Part shown: positions 1 to 12,582 of the stretch, in pieces
Numbering within the stretch: the stretch's first letter is position 1
How the letters are laid out: each line of letters opens with the position of its first letter
Source of the DNA: Owenia fusiformis
Taxonomy: Eukaryota > Annelida > Polychaeta > Sabellida > Oweniidae
Direction: 5' to 3'
NCBI GenBank assembly: GCA_903813345.2
Contig: CAIIXF020000009.1
Span: 1,798,001 to 1,862,000 of the forward strand
DNA length: 64,000 nt
Notes under the pieces: generated by a model
Database searches by the model: none
What the model saw: the letters and a program-made list of their open reading frames with translations, nothing else
Told to the model about the DNA's origin: nothing
Made by a program: the position numbers and the translations under genes

Positions 1-695
1 AGCTTTAGTTGAGCAATTTTTGAGATTAGGTGCCTTCATGCCTTCATATCTCCTGAAGACCTTCCCATACCTTCTTCATACCCTATACTCAATTGGGTTT
101 GCATCAGGACCATTGGCTTGGTGGTCATCAGGCTGTATCAGTTCGGGAACAATTTGCAAATTTTGTTTATTTCTCATGGCACACCACATATTTTGTTCAA
201 ATAAAAGTGAACAATTCATAATCCATGGCTAGATGGCAACCTCAAGTTTCATTTGGTTTGCATATTATGATTAAGTATCAGAAATTATCAAAGTTAAAGC
301 ATTTTGAAAAAATGGCTCTTTTGGCCCACTCTGTATAAACTGTTAACAAAGTTACCATTTCACCCGGGCTAAATTTAATTCTCTTTGAAAATGTGACTTC
401 TAGGTCGGGGAGATTCCCCATAGACCCCATGTTGTAAAACTACAAAAAATGAAATATCTTTTCTTGTGTTGGGCAGATAATATTTTCTTTTACTGGACAT
501 ATTTTAATTACAACTATCACAAACGTACATAAGGGTAATTTGAAAAGTGAACCACTAAAACTGATGCATATTCAAGTTTAAGGGAATTTTGTAACACCCT
601 GCCATGTTATTTCCCCCTAATCAGCAACCTGGTGGCGAAACCGGTAACTACCGTCTCGCATCTGAGTAATTGTTTAATGGGTATTTATGCTACAG
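1..695. other. Intron 1 of the first dehydrogenase gene
   Basis: This stretch precedes the first visible exon of the HPGD-like gene. No dinucleotide-binding first exon (TGxxxGxG) is present, so exon 1 must lie before the window. I see no coding exon, RNA gene or clear repeat here. Confidence 0.6.
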
Positions 696-3600
696 GTTTG
701 CATCGCTGATATAAACAAGGCAACTAGTGAACTAACTGTCAAGGAACTCGCTGAAACATATGGTGATAAAATATTCTGTAAAGAATGTGATGTAACAAAG
801 GATGCTGAAATCAGAGGTAATTAGTTAATCATTAGATTTAAAATATATTCTAGTTGCAATTTTCGTATTATATTCTTGAGTAATATAGTGGCATTCATTA
901 ACATCAACAAAGCACGTTTAATTTTAATTTGTTAATATTCTGTTAGTAAAGTTGAAAACGTAGCATCGGCTGAAACCGAACGGTAAACTTGGGTGGCTGA
1001 TATATCAAAGCTACGAGGGGGTATCATTAATAAGTGAAAAAAGTACTATATACTTTTTAGAATTTGCTTTAATTGAATATGTATTTTTACCAAATGAACT
1101 CTTGATGGCATCCTGCATCCCCATATAGTTAACTCTAACATATAGTGGTTCGAGATAGTGGTTCCGAATACCACGCATCGTTATGATGTATTCATTGATG
1201 TTAGCATATTCCTTACATCTATCTCGATCCTAATGTAAAATAACAAGCTATGGTATTGGTAGCACGCCAGAATCTACGTGAAAATAAATGATTTCTACCC
1301 CCCCCCCTCCTAACGAGAGCTAATATCACAATTCAGGACCAGAACATCAATGTACATTTCATTCATGCTAAGGTTGAAGTCTTCCATGCTGAAGAAAATG
1401 ATTGCCAATACTCATAATATTAAAAATAGTTGTAAACAATCCAAAAAAACGCAATAATTCACAATGGTCAGAGGGAAAAAAACATTGGCTTGTTTCGATC
1501 CCAATTTCTCAACCATTAATGTCATAACCTGGATCCAACTTAATAGGTACTAAGTGATAAAATCGTGAGTTCAATTCCAATTCCCTTGCAGCGCCATTCA
1601 GCATCTCCGGTGGTAAAACTTGAAACCTTGTTATTTAAAGACATACGCGTATTATATTTTTCAGCAAAGCCCAGAAAGGATTTATTTTTTGCGATTTGAG
1701 AAAATAAAGGAACGAATCGTTACTTCCGCAACGCTTATTTCGAACCCTGGTATATTTTTCAGCAAAGCCCAGAAAGGATTTATTTTAAGATTTTTACAAA
1801 TATAACCTTGACCTAATAGTTTAGTCACTAAAATATGGTGTCTCGATTTAACATCTATATATTTTGAGCGCGCCCTGATGTATCTACAGTTATAAATATA
1901 CTAGGTTAATTAATTGGAGGTTTTTGATACAAGGCTTATCTGAGGGAAATAAAATATATTAACCTGAGGGACCGTAGAGATATCTTGTTTAACACGATCA
2001 ATAACAAAGCATTTAAAAATATTACGTCTTTTACACATTTCAACATTATAGCTGTTTTTGGTGTGGTACAGGACAAATTTGGCTCACGTGCTGACATAAT
2101 GGTCAACAACGCAGGGATCTGCGACGAGTTCGACTTTGCTCGATGTGTGGCAATCAATCTAGTATGTATCAATACGCAACGATTTACTCATGTAATGTTT
2201 AATTAAGCTTAATTATAATTGTTTAATTTTCAAGGTTTACGGATCCGTGGTCAGAGATCTAGAAAAAATATGATCTGATCCTGTGACCGCTATAATCGAT
2301 TTTATTTTATAATTGTATACCATATAGTTACATTAGTTGCCATGACATTATTTATTAATTTTGAATTGCATTTTGAACTTATTAATAGGAAGCTCAAATT
2401 AGATGTACGCACGCTGCTGTTGAATCGATGGGAGTTAACAATGGGGGCAAAGGCGGCGTTATACTATTCACAGCATCTATTTTAGGTGAGGATAATGAAA
2501 GAACACATCTGCGAATAAGTCGGGTGAAAAATACGTCACAGTATGGAAAACATCATATGTTTTAGATCAATGATATCGAATTAACGTCAGTACTTGGACT
2601 TAGTTTTAAGATCCCGAGAGACAACCCCGACCTTAAAACTATTCATTCTCTTAAGCAAAAGACTCTTACATCAGAAGGGCGTAAAACTTAAAATTGGACA
2701 TTCTTTTTTGAATAAAACTAATTAATAAGCATTATTTAAGAATTCAATGAATTGTAGAAGACATTTAGCACGAATGTATTTTTGAGACTTTGAATGACAA
2801 CGGGGGTATAAATTGAGATACACGCATACAATGAATACAAGTGCATTAAATCATCAAAATGTTTTAAATTCTTTGCACATATTGCAAAATATTTTGTACA
2901 TTATCATTTTTGAGAGGGGTTGTGAAATTTTGACATTTTGAACTGTATGAGCATCGTCATCAGATGATTGGTATATAATATGATACCGTATATAACTTTT
3001 TGCTCAATTGCCATCTCGAAAGTATTCACTTGATGCGTATCATTTATATTACTGATTTTAAAAATAAACATTTAGATTGAAAGAAATAGAATGCATATTG
3101 AATTATATAGTGCATTCTAATTGGTTGCAATGCGATATATCATGCATAGCTTGCATTAATGTGTAAATTATATCAGAAAAATGCATTTATATGATTAATA
3201 TAAAAGATACAAGCATTACAAAATACCCCCTCCATAAATTTGGCAACCTTAGCTCCCCCATTGAATTACGTGTTAAAGCCTCTTTACGTTTGAATTTTTA
3301 TTTACTTAACCTGCGATGAAAATACTTATAATATTGATAGAAACGTAACTTGACTTTATTTCCAATACCTCCAAATTTTCTCAATTTTTTCCTCAGTTAC
3401 AATAGGGCGAAAATTAATGATAAATTTGATGAATTTTTGAAAATCGACATTCCCATGTTAACCAATGGGAAATGGTAGGTTTGCCGCAAGTCATTTGACA
3501 GAATTTCCATCCATTTGTGTCATTAAAAAAATACAATCTAGATAGGCAATTGAATTTTCTAACTTTATTTAACAAAAAATTGATACGTTTCTTCAGGTTC

Positions 3601-6600
3601 AACAAAGTTATAGGTCTTTAAAGTCAATTTTTTTTCAAAAAACCTCTCCCATCGAAATAACACAGGAGGCAAAAAATGATTTTCAAAAATGACTTTGAAG
3701 CTCTGTAACTTTAGTATTCATCAAGTAAACAAAATACTTAGTGTACAAAAAGTTCAATTCAATTTTCTATATAAAAATATTTTTTGCTGAATGTTTTACT
3801 GAATAGATATTCCTGATTTCTCATTTGTCCCTAACCCGGCACTTCCCTTTGGTTTACATGGGAATGACGATTTTCAAAAATTCATCTAATTTATCATCAA
3901 TTTTCAACCAATTGTAATTGAGGAAAAAATTGGGAAAATTTGGAAGTATTGGTAATAAAGTCAAGTTACCCTACTATCACACCAAACTAGTTCTCACGAC
4001 GTTCTCGAAAACGGGCTTAAACTGTGCACAAACGGATTTGACGTACTAAGAACCCACTAAGAACCGTTTCGGATCTGTTTACAAACTTCATGAAACTACA
4101 GTGTGTCTCAAAAAAATGTTACACTTACAAAAAGTTCAATATCTTTCATGATTTTGACTTTTCCCCTAACATATACTTAGATACCAAAAGACTTTCTCGA
4201 ATAAATCCACTCCCGCAGATTCAAAATCCGTCCAAGATTGGCTGCACAGGACATATTTTATAGACACATGTGAAATCTGATTTGCGCCAACTTCTCAGTG
4301 GTTGGACATATGGTGATAAATTATTGTTTGGTGTGAATGCTGTGGACAGTGATATATTGATATGATCAATGACCCAGTTGTTTCTTTCCTGGATAGAAAT
4401 ACAAGATTTCATTGTCAGAGTGTTCAATTTTGTTAAGTATGATGGCACCAGGATGGTGCAAAGGCCTGTGGCAGATCGTTTGGTAGAACTCTTTGGAAAT
4501 CAGAAGATAGCATCGAATTACCGGATGGATTGGCCACTAGGGTCATCCCACTTTACACCCTTGGTTTTTTGAAGGGCCTCTGAGAGCGCTTTACAGCATC
4601 AGAAACTGACCTAAATGAACTTCTACAAAAATAATTGATAGAATCAGTGTGATATTACAGTGCATGTTCGCATGGGCAGAATACCTCAGATTTGCTTTGG
4701 AGGACATGTTTAGGGGACCACATGTTTATGTGGATAGACCCAATGATCATAGGTAAGACAAAAAGGAAAATTACAGAATAACTAGTTAAAGGTCAAGCTT
4801 CTACTCAGAAGAAAGTTAAATATTAATTTAAAAGAAACTGTTCCTTTTTTCTCATTTGGTCCATCCAATCACTTAGAAGTTGGCGCAAGTCAGATTTCAC
4901 CATGGGACGCTAAAAGCTGTCCTGTGAAGCCGATCGATGACAGATTTTGAAGTCGATGGTGTCAAATTATTCGAGAAAGATTTGTCTTTTGATATTCAAA
5001 GTATGTTTTAGGGGAAAAATCAAAATTATGAAAGATATTGAACTTTTTGTAAGTGTAACATTTTTTGAGACACACTGTAGTAGAACGAGTATGTTCTCCA
5101 GAACTTAGAGCATGTGTTATATTTTAGCTTTTAGCTACGTATGAATGATTTAACCCTACTATCACACCAAACTAGTTCTCACTACGTTCTCAAAAACGGG
5201 CTTAAACTGTGCACGAACGGATTTGACGTACTACGAACCCACTAAGAACCGTTTGGGATCTGTTTACAAACTTCATGAAACTACTAGAACGAGTAGGTCC
5301 TCCAGCACTTAGAGCATGCTCAACATTTTCTAGTGATCATCAAAACGTTGCCGAATCGGTTTTAAACTGTGTGCGAACTGAATGAACGTAGCTACAACGT
5401 TCCACGGTCTGTCTACGAACTTCATGGACTTTACCGAACGGGGTATGTGATTTAGAATTTTGAATCGATTCAAAATTCGATGGCGACCATACCGTTCTGT
5501 AATCAGGTCATGATGACCTTCTAGACTAAGGGACGGTTTATACTACGTTGCACACCGACGTGTTGCGACCTGAACGAACTGCGAACGTGATGGACGTATT
5601 GAAGACTGTTTATGAACGAAGTAGCTAATTATTTTAGACATATATCCCGACTGCAGCCAGATCGAGCCCGTTTTACGACATTTTCGTAGGACTGGCAAGA
5701 ACGGGTAAGAACTAGTTTGGTGTGATAGGGGGGTTACATAAAACAAGAAGTAGTGTTCCATGTTTATTTAATGTTCAGGATTAATCCTACTCTACGACAA
5801 TAATTATATTGATTGAATCCTGGTTCTCAACTTATGTTGATGGTTTTTAAATAATTTAGAATTTTGATAGAAAGTTACGTAGTTTTGAAGTTTATATCTA
5901 AATGGAATGTTAATGTTGCTTAAACCAAAAATATCCGAAAAGTGATTCTAGACTGAAAATATGCTATCTTAACCAGATTCAAAAGAATGTTAAGACCGCC
6001 TCTTTTCCACATAAGGAATGTTCACGAAAGTAACACTCTTAAAATTTGAACCATACAATACATGCTCAACATTTTCTGGGGATCGTCAAAACGTTGCCGA
6101 ATCGGTTTTAAACTGTGTGCGAACTGAATGAACGTAGCTACAACGTTCTACGTTCTGTTTACGAACTTCATGCACTTTCCCGGACGGGGAATGTGATTTA
6201 GAATTTTGAATCGATTCAAAATTCGATGGCGACCATACTGTTCTGTAATCAGGTCATGATGACCTTTTAGACTAAGAGACGCGTTATAAGACGTTCCACA
6301 CCGATGTGGTGCGACCTGAACGAACTGCAAATGAGATGGACGTATTGAAGATTGTTTATGAACAAAGTAGCTAATTATTTTAGACATATTTTCCCGACCA
6401 CTGCCAGATTGAGCCCGTTTTACGACGTTTTCGTAGGACTGGCGAGAATGGGTAAGAACTAGTTTGGTGTGATAGGGGTGAAACGTTTCCATCAATATTA
6501 TAAGTCATTGCATGTTGATTTAAACAGGAGTAATACCCTTCCAAGGAGCACCAGTGTACTGTGCAACTAAACATGCAGTGGTCGGATATGTTCGATGTCT

Positions 6601-9600
6601 AGCTGTAAGTGATCATTATTTTGTTCGATAGTTAAGAGTTAAATGATTAAAAAATACAAGATATATGTCAAATTATTATTCTTTTAACCGAATTTAACCG
6701 AACCTTTGAACTAGTACAATTTATAACCATACAGTACCCTATCTTTTCATAAATCTATATCATTTGAGATGTAGTATGGATTGCATTATTAACTAATAAA
6801 CGCAAGTGCGGTGAACCATTATCAACAAAGTTTTTAACCTTAAATCTTGTCGCGCATATTTCTCTTTATATTTCTTCTTTCTCATATTTGAAATATTTTG
6901 ACAAAATGATGATTAAAAAACAAAAAAGAATACATACTTAAGATAATCACAAAATTGAATAAATCTATGTTAAAATAAGGTAATCTTCACCTAATTTTGG
7001 TTATGTCTTCATCTGCCCGGCACAGTGTCTATCTCAAGACACTGCATGTGAGTTCGATACCGAGGCCCAATTAGTCCCGTACATTCAGCATATCACAAGG
7101 AGAATATTCTATAACCACGTGTTTAATGCATTTTACCAACATAGTAAACGATAGAAAAGATTCACGAATGTGCATAGAGATAAAAGAAGCATAGGCTAAT
7201 CAAAAGTAAAGATCACCGGTTAATTACTTAAAGATCACAGCTTAAATTGGTCAAAGTCGGTCCGTATACACTGTAGGGAAATCGTCCTCGATATATAACT
7301 TGTTTTTTTGACATAAATGATATGGACCAAACTCACTGGTGATCCACTCGATTACGCGAACCGTTTTGGTAACAAAATGTCGGAACGTCGAAGGCACGAT
7401 TTTTCTCTTTTCCTGTTGTAGGCAGAATTTTAGGCCCCGTTTTGTTGAAATACCATGTTTCTTAACTCTTAAAAGGCAAGGTGTGAGAGTAAATATACAG
7501 ACCAATTGTTCTGTCCCGGCTATTATTTAATTCATTTCACTTATCTTTAGTATATGCAAAATATTTTGATGGCCCTCGTATCTTATGTTCTGTTGTAACA
7601 TTGATTTTTCAGTCGTGTCCATCTTACAGTCAATGTGGACTCCGATTTAATTGCATCTGTCCCAGCTACGTTGATACACCACTTATCTCAGTTGCTGAGT
7701 TATCGAAGAATATAGATGCGGAATGTATTGACGCAGCCATTGAAAAGAGAAATTCTGTAGATCTGTTAAGGCTAGTGTATATATGTTATTAACTTAAAGG
7801 TTGTACATTTTGATACATGATTTGATAAAATTGATATAAACCTTATTCACCAATCACATATTAACAAGTTTGATCCTATATTAACGCATTAGTCCGATTG
7901 GACTATGAGTGCTAGTGCTAGCCTGCCTAATGCAATGTACACTAAGAACTAGCAAAATGTGACAGTCCCAGAACTCATGAGAATTTTTTGAGGGAGATAT
8001 GAGGCATGGATGATTTTTCTTCAAATTTGGTACACTTATTAAATACACTTTGGGGAATAACTGACATGAATTTCAGGCACATATCTCTTATATTTCCGAA
8101 TTTATTGACATTTGAATTCTGCATCGCCACAAACCCCGGAGTTATCGGGAAAATACAACAGTTTATGTCCCATTTTGTCAATTTTATACAAATTCTCAAC
8201 TATAAAACCAACGTTTTTTGTATGAGCTTAGTTTAGCATTTTTCTCATATTGATGATTCACTTTGATAAAATGATATATAAACTTTGATAGAGACCCAAT
8301 ACATCAACATATTGTACATTTGGTTAGCTAAAATATCATAATGACATGTTCCTGAGGGACTGAAAGAAATGTCCCCATTTGCTAGCGAATATGATCTTGC
8401 ATATTGACAATGCACCAGTAAATAAGTCACTACATGCAGGTCAGTAGTGCATCCGATTTACTTTCTATTGAGACTTCACAGTATATAGTAGCTCCATATA
8501 CTTGCCAGATTTTGCTCTTCTAGACTTTTGATTTCTTTGGGGACCTTAAACAAAGATAAGTGAGCCATGTCACTGAAACGGAGGATGAATTGAGTCATGT
8601 CGTTTCAGAGGACCCTACAAAATGGCTATTGGACGATTTGGGAATGTGTATATAGAGTAGCTGAAAAGACGACATCAACTGCAGATAATATGCTTTTTTT
8701 ATATTGTATTTCTTTATTTCAAATTATTACAATAAACAAAAATACATTAGCGGCTTTGTAAGGTACATTATAAGCCACTTTTAGGATGATGATTCACAAA
8801 ACTAGGTCTGCAAATGATCTGATAGTAATGATACTATTAAGCATAATAGGTCACTAGACTGTCTGGGGTCCCTCAACACAGTTCCTGATAAACACTGCAC
8901 TCAACTTCAAAATATCAATGTTTTGCTCTTTCTTAAGTGTTTCGTGGCCATAAAGAATAAAGTTTAGTTTTTCCTGCCTGTTCTTACATAAATTTCTGTA
9001 TCCAATATTTAGATCACAGAGTTGTTGTTCAAAAGTAATAAAATAATTCTGTCGAATGGGACAGGAGAAAAACACATGAATTGTGGTTTCATTTGTGTGG
9101 CCACAAGCACAATCTGGCGAAAGAATATTTACAAAGTTATGTGCATGTAAATGAGCTTTAAATATAAAATCCACTCTTATTCTGTTTAAATAGATTTCAA
9201 GTGATCTACTGACATTGATATCAGATGCCAAAGTTATGTTTGTGCTCATCAAACTCTTTGTCAATGCCCTCTTAAAGGAATGTATGTTAATGCACTCTCT
9301 TAAAGTTGGCTCAAGTGAGTTCCACTCTCCTAAACAAGAAAAAACACATGATCTATTTTGGATTGATGATCTTTTCGCGGGGATGTGATATGGTAAGGTT
9401 AATCTTAGATCTCTTATAGGTGCTCTTTTAAACTTTGCAAAAATAGAGCTAACATAATTCGGAGCATTACCCTTATTAACTTTAAAAACTAGGAACATCC
9501 TATGTAATTTCCTACGGATTTCGAGTGATGGCCAATTTAAAGTATGGAGTGTTTTGATGGTGGATGATCCGTGGATGACACCTGAGCAAATCACAGCAGC

Positions 9601-12582
9601 TTTATAATATAATTTATCCAGGCATTTTAGAGTCAAGGAGTTTGCACAGCCATAGAGTATATCATATAAGTCAAAATGTGGCAAAATGTAAGAATTAAAC
9701 ATGAGTTGAAGATGTTTTCCACTGAGTTTTTTTGATAAACTTTTCAAGTGGTTAAGTAGCTTGTCAATTTTGTTTGAGGCCTGAATAATGTGCGGTTCAA
9801 ACGACAAATTCTGGTCAAAAGTAAAGCCAAGGTGCTTATGTTCATTGACTTTAGGAATTATATCACCACCAAGTAACATTGGTGGAGTTTTTAACTCTGA
9901 TTTTCTTTGGTCAAAAAAAGTTAGTTCTGCACTTTTGCTGGCCTTAAATTGCAATCTCCATTTTTGTGACCATTCATAAATATTATTAAGGTCAGTCTGC
10001 AGTAGAGCCATCTTATTATTTAGATCATGCTCTTTGAAGGATTGATAAATAGAAGTGTCGTCAGCAAATAAGTAACATTTTGAGCTAATATTGTCGGTAA
10101 TATCATTTATATACAAAAGGAACAGTAAAGGGCCTAAAATAGACCCTTGAGGCACTCCTGAATTTATATAGTTCTCATCAGACCATTTAGATTCTTGGCC
10201 ATCGATCACAACTCTTACCCTACGATTTTCCAGGTAAGATTTAATTAGGAAACAGATATTTTCCCCAAAACCATAACTTGCAAGCTTACTTAATAAATGA
10301 ATGTGCGGCATTGAATCAAACGCAGCTGAAATATCTAGGAAAATACTTTTAACATTGTTACCATTATCTAAGCAATCTGTGATATAGTCAATTATGGTTA
10401 AAAGCTGGAGCTGGGTTCCATGACCAGGGATAAATCCACTTTGTAAGTTGTAAAGAAGGTTCTGATCCTGAAGAAATTGAAATAATTGATTAAAAATAAT
10501 TCTTTCCGTAACCTTTGAAATACAGCTTAGTAGTGTGACCGGTCTGTAATTTGAGGGAGTATTCTTATCGTTCTTTTTGTGGATTGGTGTGATATTACCA
10601 AGTTTCCAGCATTCGGGGAACTGGTTGGTCAAAAATATTTTATTGATTAATTTAGACAAAGGAAATGCGAGAGCAGGTGCTGAAAGTTTAAGCATCCTAT
10701 TACTGATCTGATCAGGCCCAGATGCTTTATTAATATTTAGAGACATCAAAGCTATATAAACCTCATCTCTATTTGTTGAAAGTATATCAAAAGATGCATT
10801 TGTACGTTTTTGGTCAAGAACAACAGGGTCAAAATGATCGCCGATGTGAAAACTTTTAATAAAATGAGCTAAAAATATATTTGCCTTCTCTTTACCAGTC
10901 ATTACATTTTCGCCATTTTGGTCGACTAAGACAGGAATAGAGCTTAAACGTGTCCCTGTAAATAATCTTGAGGCAACATTCCAATATGATTTAGATCCAA
11001 ACTGTTGGGTTTCCATTTTATTTATCATGCGTTTTTCATGCTCATCTTTTGCTTTAGAGATTGCATCATTGACTATGGCACACTGATCTTGATACTTTTG
11101 ATAATGTTCTTGACTGTTAGAGTGTCTGAATTTGTAATGGTATTTATTTCTTTTGTTAATCTGAGTTCGAATTTGATCATTAAACCATGGTTTATCATTT
11201 GATTTAACTTTAATAAGCTTGTTGGGAATACATTTGGAATATATATCAAATAAACAATTGGAGAAATTTCCACCAACATGGTTCATGTCATTTGAATTTT
11301 CGATGATATTGCAAAGGTTACTGTCGCGTATAGAGTCATTTAACACATTTACATCAACATTAGAATATTGCCATATTCTCCGAAAATATATTGGATTTTT
11401 CACAGTGCCCATTAACATTTCAAAACTTAGGGTACTATGATCTGTGTTGCCTACTGGAGGCGTTACAGTTTGAGATACAATCATGTTAGGAATGTTAGAA
11501 ATCAGGAGATCAATGCAAGATCTGCTCGTTAACGTAACTCGCGTTGGTTCATTTATCAGTTGTGTCAGGCCAAGAATTCGCAATGAATTTAGTGATAATA
11601 TGCTATAATAACTCTGTAGAGATACGTTAGCTGAATGTGTATGATCCTATTGACTAATGTACTGAAACACTGAAATAATTCAATGAACACAATGCTATTA
11701 GAGTAGAGAAGTTGTGTAAATATTATCAAAATGTGACGTAAATTGTTGTATTTCTCCGACTACTCCAGGGTTTGTGGCGATGTAGAATTCAAATGTCAAT
11801 AGATTCGGAAATATAAAAGATATGTGCCTAAAATTCATGTCAGTTATTCCTCAATGTGTGTTTAATAAGTGTATCAAATTTGAAGAAAAATCAGCCATGC
11901 CTTATATCTACCTCAAAAAATTATCATGAGTTCTGGGACACCCTGTAAGTGTCTGGGTGAGATGTAGCGTTGCAAATTAGTTTCTATTATAATATAATCA
12001 TATTAGAATTGAATTAACTTACAACTAAGAGAGAAAAATAATTTAAGAATTATTTTATTACAAATAGACAAAAGCAAACGGTTTGTTTTAATTTCATCAA
12101 ATTCTATTTCCTTGACTTTCTATCTTGAATTTAAAACATACATTGCCCAACTTGTAACGTTTGGGTACATACAAGGTATTAATTTGGTGGGAAACTAAGA
12201 TCAAGACTAGACCACGTATCGCGATAGTGTATTGAAGAAAATGTTGACACATATGTTAATTGAGGAGCTAGAAAGCGCGCAACAAGCCAGAGAGAAAACA
12301 TCCCCGAATTCAATCCCTCTTTTCAATTTCACTAATATTTGAAGATAACTATTCCTTAAAAAGAAACCATTGGAAGACTACCTGTCCTATACAGTTATGC
12401 ACAATACAACGTGTCACTTTTATTATTTTAGACCGAGTGATGTCGGTGTAGGTTGCATCAAGCTAATTGAAGACGACACGCTGAATGGCAAGGCGTTAGT
12501 CGTCAACCATGGGGACACTGGACGTGGCGATGTCGCTGTATATTCGTTTGCAGAGCCACCTACAGACACAATAAAGTTATAA
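696..12582 (+). CDS. HPGD-like short-chain dehydrogenase, exons 2-7 (5' partial)
   Basis: An NAD-dependent short-chain dehydrogenase of the 15-hydroxyprostaglandin dehydrogenase type. Exons: 696-816, 2052-2161, 2389-2485, 6528-6604, 7613-7770 and 12432-12582, with the stop at the end. Phases join without a break. The sequence shows VCIADIN, whose Asp ends beta-strand 2 and favours NAD, then CDVTKD, NNAGI, FTASI with the catalytic Ser, YCATK as the YxxxK pair, NCICPSYVDTP, and the C-terminal LIEDDTLNGK typical of HPGD. Exon lengths match the complete paralogue at 24430-27442: 110, 97, 77 and 158 bases for exons 3-6. Exon 1 with the Rossmann glycine motif is outside the window. The exon 6 donor is GC (AAG|GCTAGT) where the paralogue has GT. 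Introns 4 and 6 are swollen by transposons. It is probably cytosolic and functional; the substrate is unknown. Confidence 0.87.
1654..1786. repeat. Short direct repeat in intron 2
   Basis: A 35-base unit containing CAGCAAAGCCCAGAAAGGAT occurs at 1654-1688 and again at 1752-1786 in the same orientation. It is a local duplication with no sign of coding function. Confidence 0.6.
4099..5077 (+). mobile_element. Degenerate mariner-like transposon
   Basis: The element has terminal inverted repeats of about 200 bases that begin CAGTGTGTCTCAAAAAA and are flanked by TA on both sides, as expected for Tc1/mariner insertion. Around 4525-4590 a decayed reading frame encodes MDWPLGSSHFTPLVF. This resembles the DWPxxSPDLTPLDFF segment before the last catalytic Asp of mariner-type transposases. 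Stops and gaps follow, so it cannot encode an active enzyme. It sits inside MITE-A copy X. Confidence 0.68.
5154..5733. mobile_element. MITE-A copy Y, full length
   Basis: A full-length copy of about 580 bases bounded by CCCTACTATCACACCAAAC and GTTTGGTGTGATAGGGG. It repeats the interior of copy X closely (clearest at 5290-5733 against 6060-6478). It has no coding capacity and lies in the DNA that splits copy X. Confidence 0.68.
8280..8640 (+). repeat. Dispersed repeat, copy 1
   Basis: About 360 bases match 13072-13400 in the same orientation with moderate divergence. Shared words include tgatagagacccca, gaaatgtccc and tttctttggggacct. The family is not recognised and neither copy has an open frame. 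Confidence 0.6.
8692..11640 (-). mobile_element. 5'-truncated non-LTR retrotransposon
   Basis: The element lies on the minus strand. Its 3' end carries an AATAAA signal and a short A tract near 8692-8715. Its single long frame starts in the last part of the endonuclease domain, so the 5' end is truncated near 11.6 kb, which is the usual result of incomplete reverse transcription. The domain order fits the CR1/L2/Jockey group. The exact clade needs a tree. It inserted between the arms of the TIR element. Confidence 0.85.
8854..11583 (-). CDS. Non-LTR retrotransposon reverse transcriptase ORF
   Basis: About 909 open codons without frameshift. The start is the tail of the apurinic-like endonuclease (LINEPTR, IDLLISN, then NTDHSTL). 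The reverse-transcriptase domain follows, with NYRPVTLLSCISKV, FLDISAAFDSMPH, SGVPQGSILGPLLF near residue 478 and the catalytic FADD box near residue 508. A C-terminal Cys/His finger (CACGH...H...C) lies near residue 825. The first in-frame codons come from truncated sequence, so the true N terminus is missing. An uninterrupted frame implies a young insertion, but lacking most of its endonuclease the copy is probably dead. It replicates the element and has no host role. Confidence 0.88.
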   Translation of the reverse strand: MRILGLTQLINEPTRVTLTSRSCIDLLISNIPNMIVSQTVTPPVGNTDHSTLSFEMLMGTVKNPIYFRRIWQYSNVDVNVLNDSIRDSNLCNIIENSNDMNHVGGNFSNCLFDIYSKCIPNKLIKVKSNDKPWFNDQIRTQINKRNKYHYKFRHSNSQEHYQKYQDQCAIVNDAISKAKDEHEKRMINKMETQQFGSKSYWNVASRLFTGTRLSSIPVLVDQNGENVMTGKEKANIFLAHFIKSFHIGDHFDPVVLDQKRTNASFDILSTNRDEVYIALMSLNINKASGPDQISNRMLKLSAPALAFPLSKLINKIFLTNQFPECWKLGNITPIHKKNDKNTPSNYRPVTLLSCISKVTERIIFNQLFQFLQDQNLLYNLQSGFIPGHGTQLQLLTIIDYITDCLDNGNNVKSIFLDISAAFDSMPHIHLLSKLASYGFGENICFLIKSYLENRRVRVVIDGQESKWSDENYINSGVPQGSILGPLLFLLYINDITDNISSKCYLFADDTSIYQSFKEHDLNNKMALLQTDLNNIYEWSQKWRLQFKASKSAELTFFDQRKSELKTPPMLLGGDIIPKVNEHKHLGFTFDQNLSFEPHIIQASNKIDKLLNHLKSLSKKLSGKHLQLMFNSYILPHFDLYDILYGCANSLTLKCLDKLYYKAAVICSGVIHGSSTIKTLHTLNWPSLEIRRKLHRMFLVFKVNKGNAPNYVSSIFAKFKRAPIRDLRLTLPYHIPAKRSSIQNRSCVFSCLGEWNSLEPTLRECINIHSFKRALTKSLMSTNITLASDINVSRSLEIYLNRIRVDFIFKAHLHAHNFVNILSPDCACGHTNETTIHVFFSCPIRQNYFITFEQQLCDLNIGYRNLCKNRQEKLNFILYGHETLKKEQNIDILKLSAVFIRNCVEGPQTV
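12570..12575 (+). terminator. Possible poly(A) signal at the dehydrogenase stop
   Basis: AATAAA overlaps the final codons (ACA ATA AAG) just before the stop codon. If used, the 3' UTR would be only about 15-30 bases. Another AATAAA lies near 12838 and may be the real signal. Confidence 0.3.

Larger units (their letters stand above)
3969..6478. mobile_element. MITE-A copy X, interrupted
   Basis: The termini are inverted: CCCTACTATCACACCAAACT on the left and AGTTTGGTGTGATAGGGG on the right. The family also has internal words such as gcatgctcaacattttct and an internal palindrome around gaatcgattc. This copy consists of 3969-4098, about 5078-5112 and about 6060-6478. It is split by the mariner-like element and by a second insert that carries MITE-A copy Y. 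It is itself inserted in the foldback element. Confidence 0.68.
3236..6502. repeat. Foldback MITE copy 1, split by later insertions
   Basis: The left terminus (CCCCCTCCATAAATTTGGCA) and long inverted arms match the intact copy at 30917-31794. The left arm starts near 3236 and the right arm runs to 3968. The right arm resumes at about 6479 (acgtttccatcaatattat) after a 2.5-kb insertion, and its outer end is lost. It lies in intron 4 of the dehydrogenase gene. Confidence 0.72.
7962..11945. mobile_element. TIR element hosting a retrotransposon
   Basis: Segments 7962-8200 and 11700-11945 are inverted copies of about 240 bases. The outer ends read CAG(GGTG)TCCCAGAACTCATGA, and the right end is followed by TA. 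This is a mariner-type MITE or foldback element expanded by the non-LTR element and a second repeat inserted between its arms. It lies wholly in intron 6 of the first dehydrogenase gene. Confidence 0.62.

Noticed and set aside
7018-7075. Possible tRNA or SINE (B-box-like gagttcgataccg)
   Set aside because: No matching A box at the right spacing and no cloverleaf.
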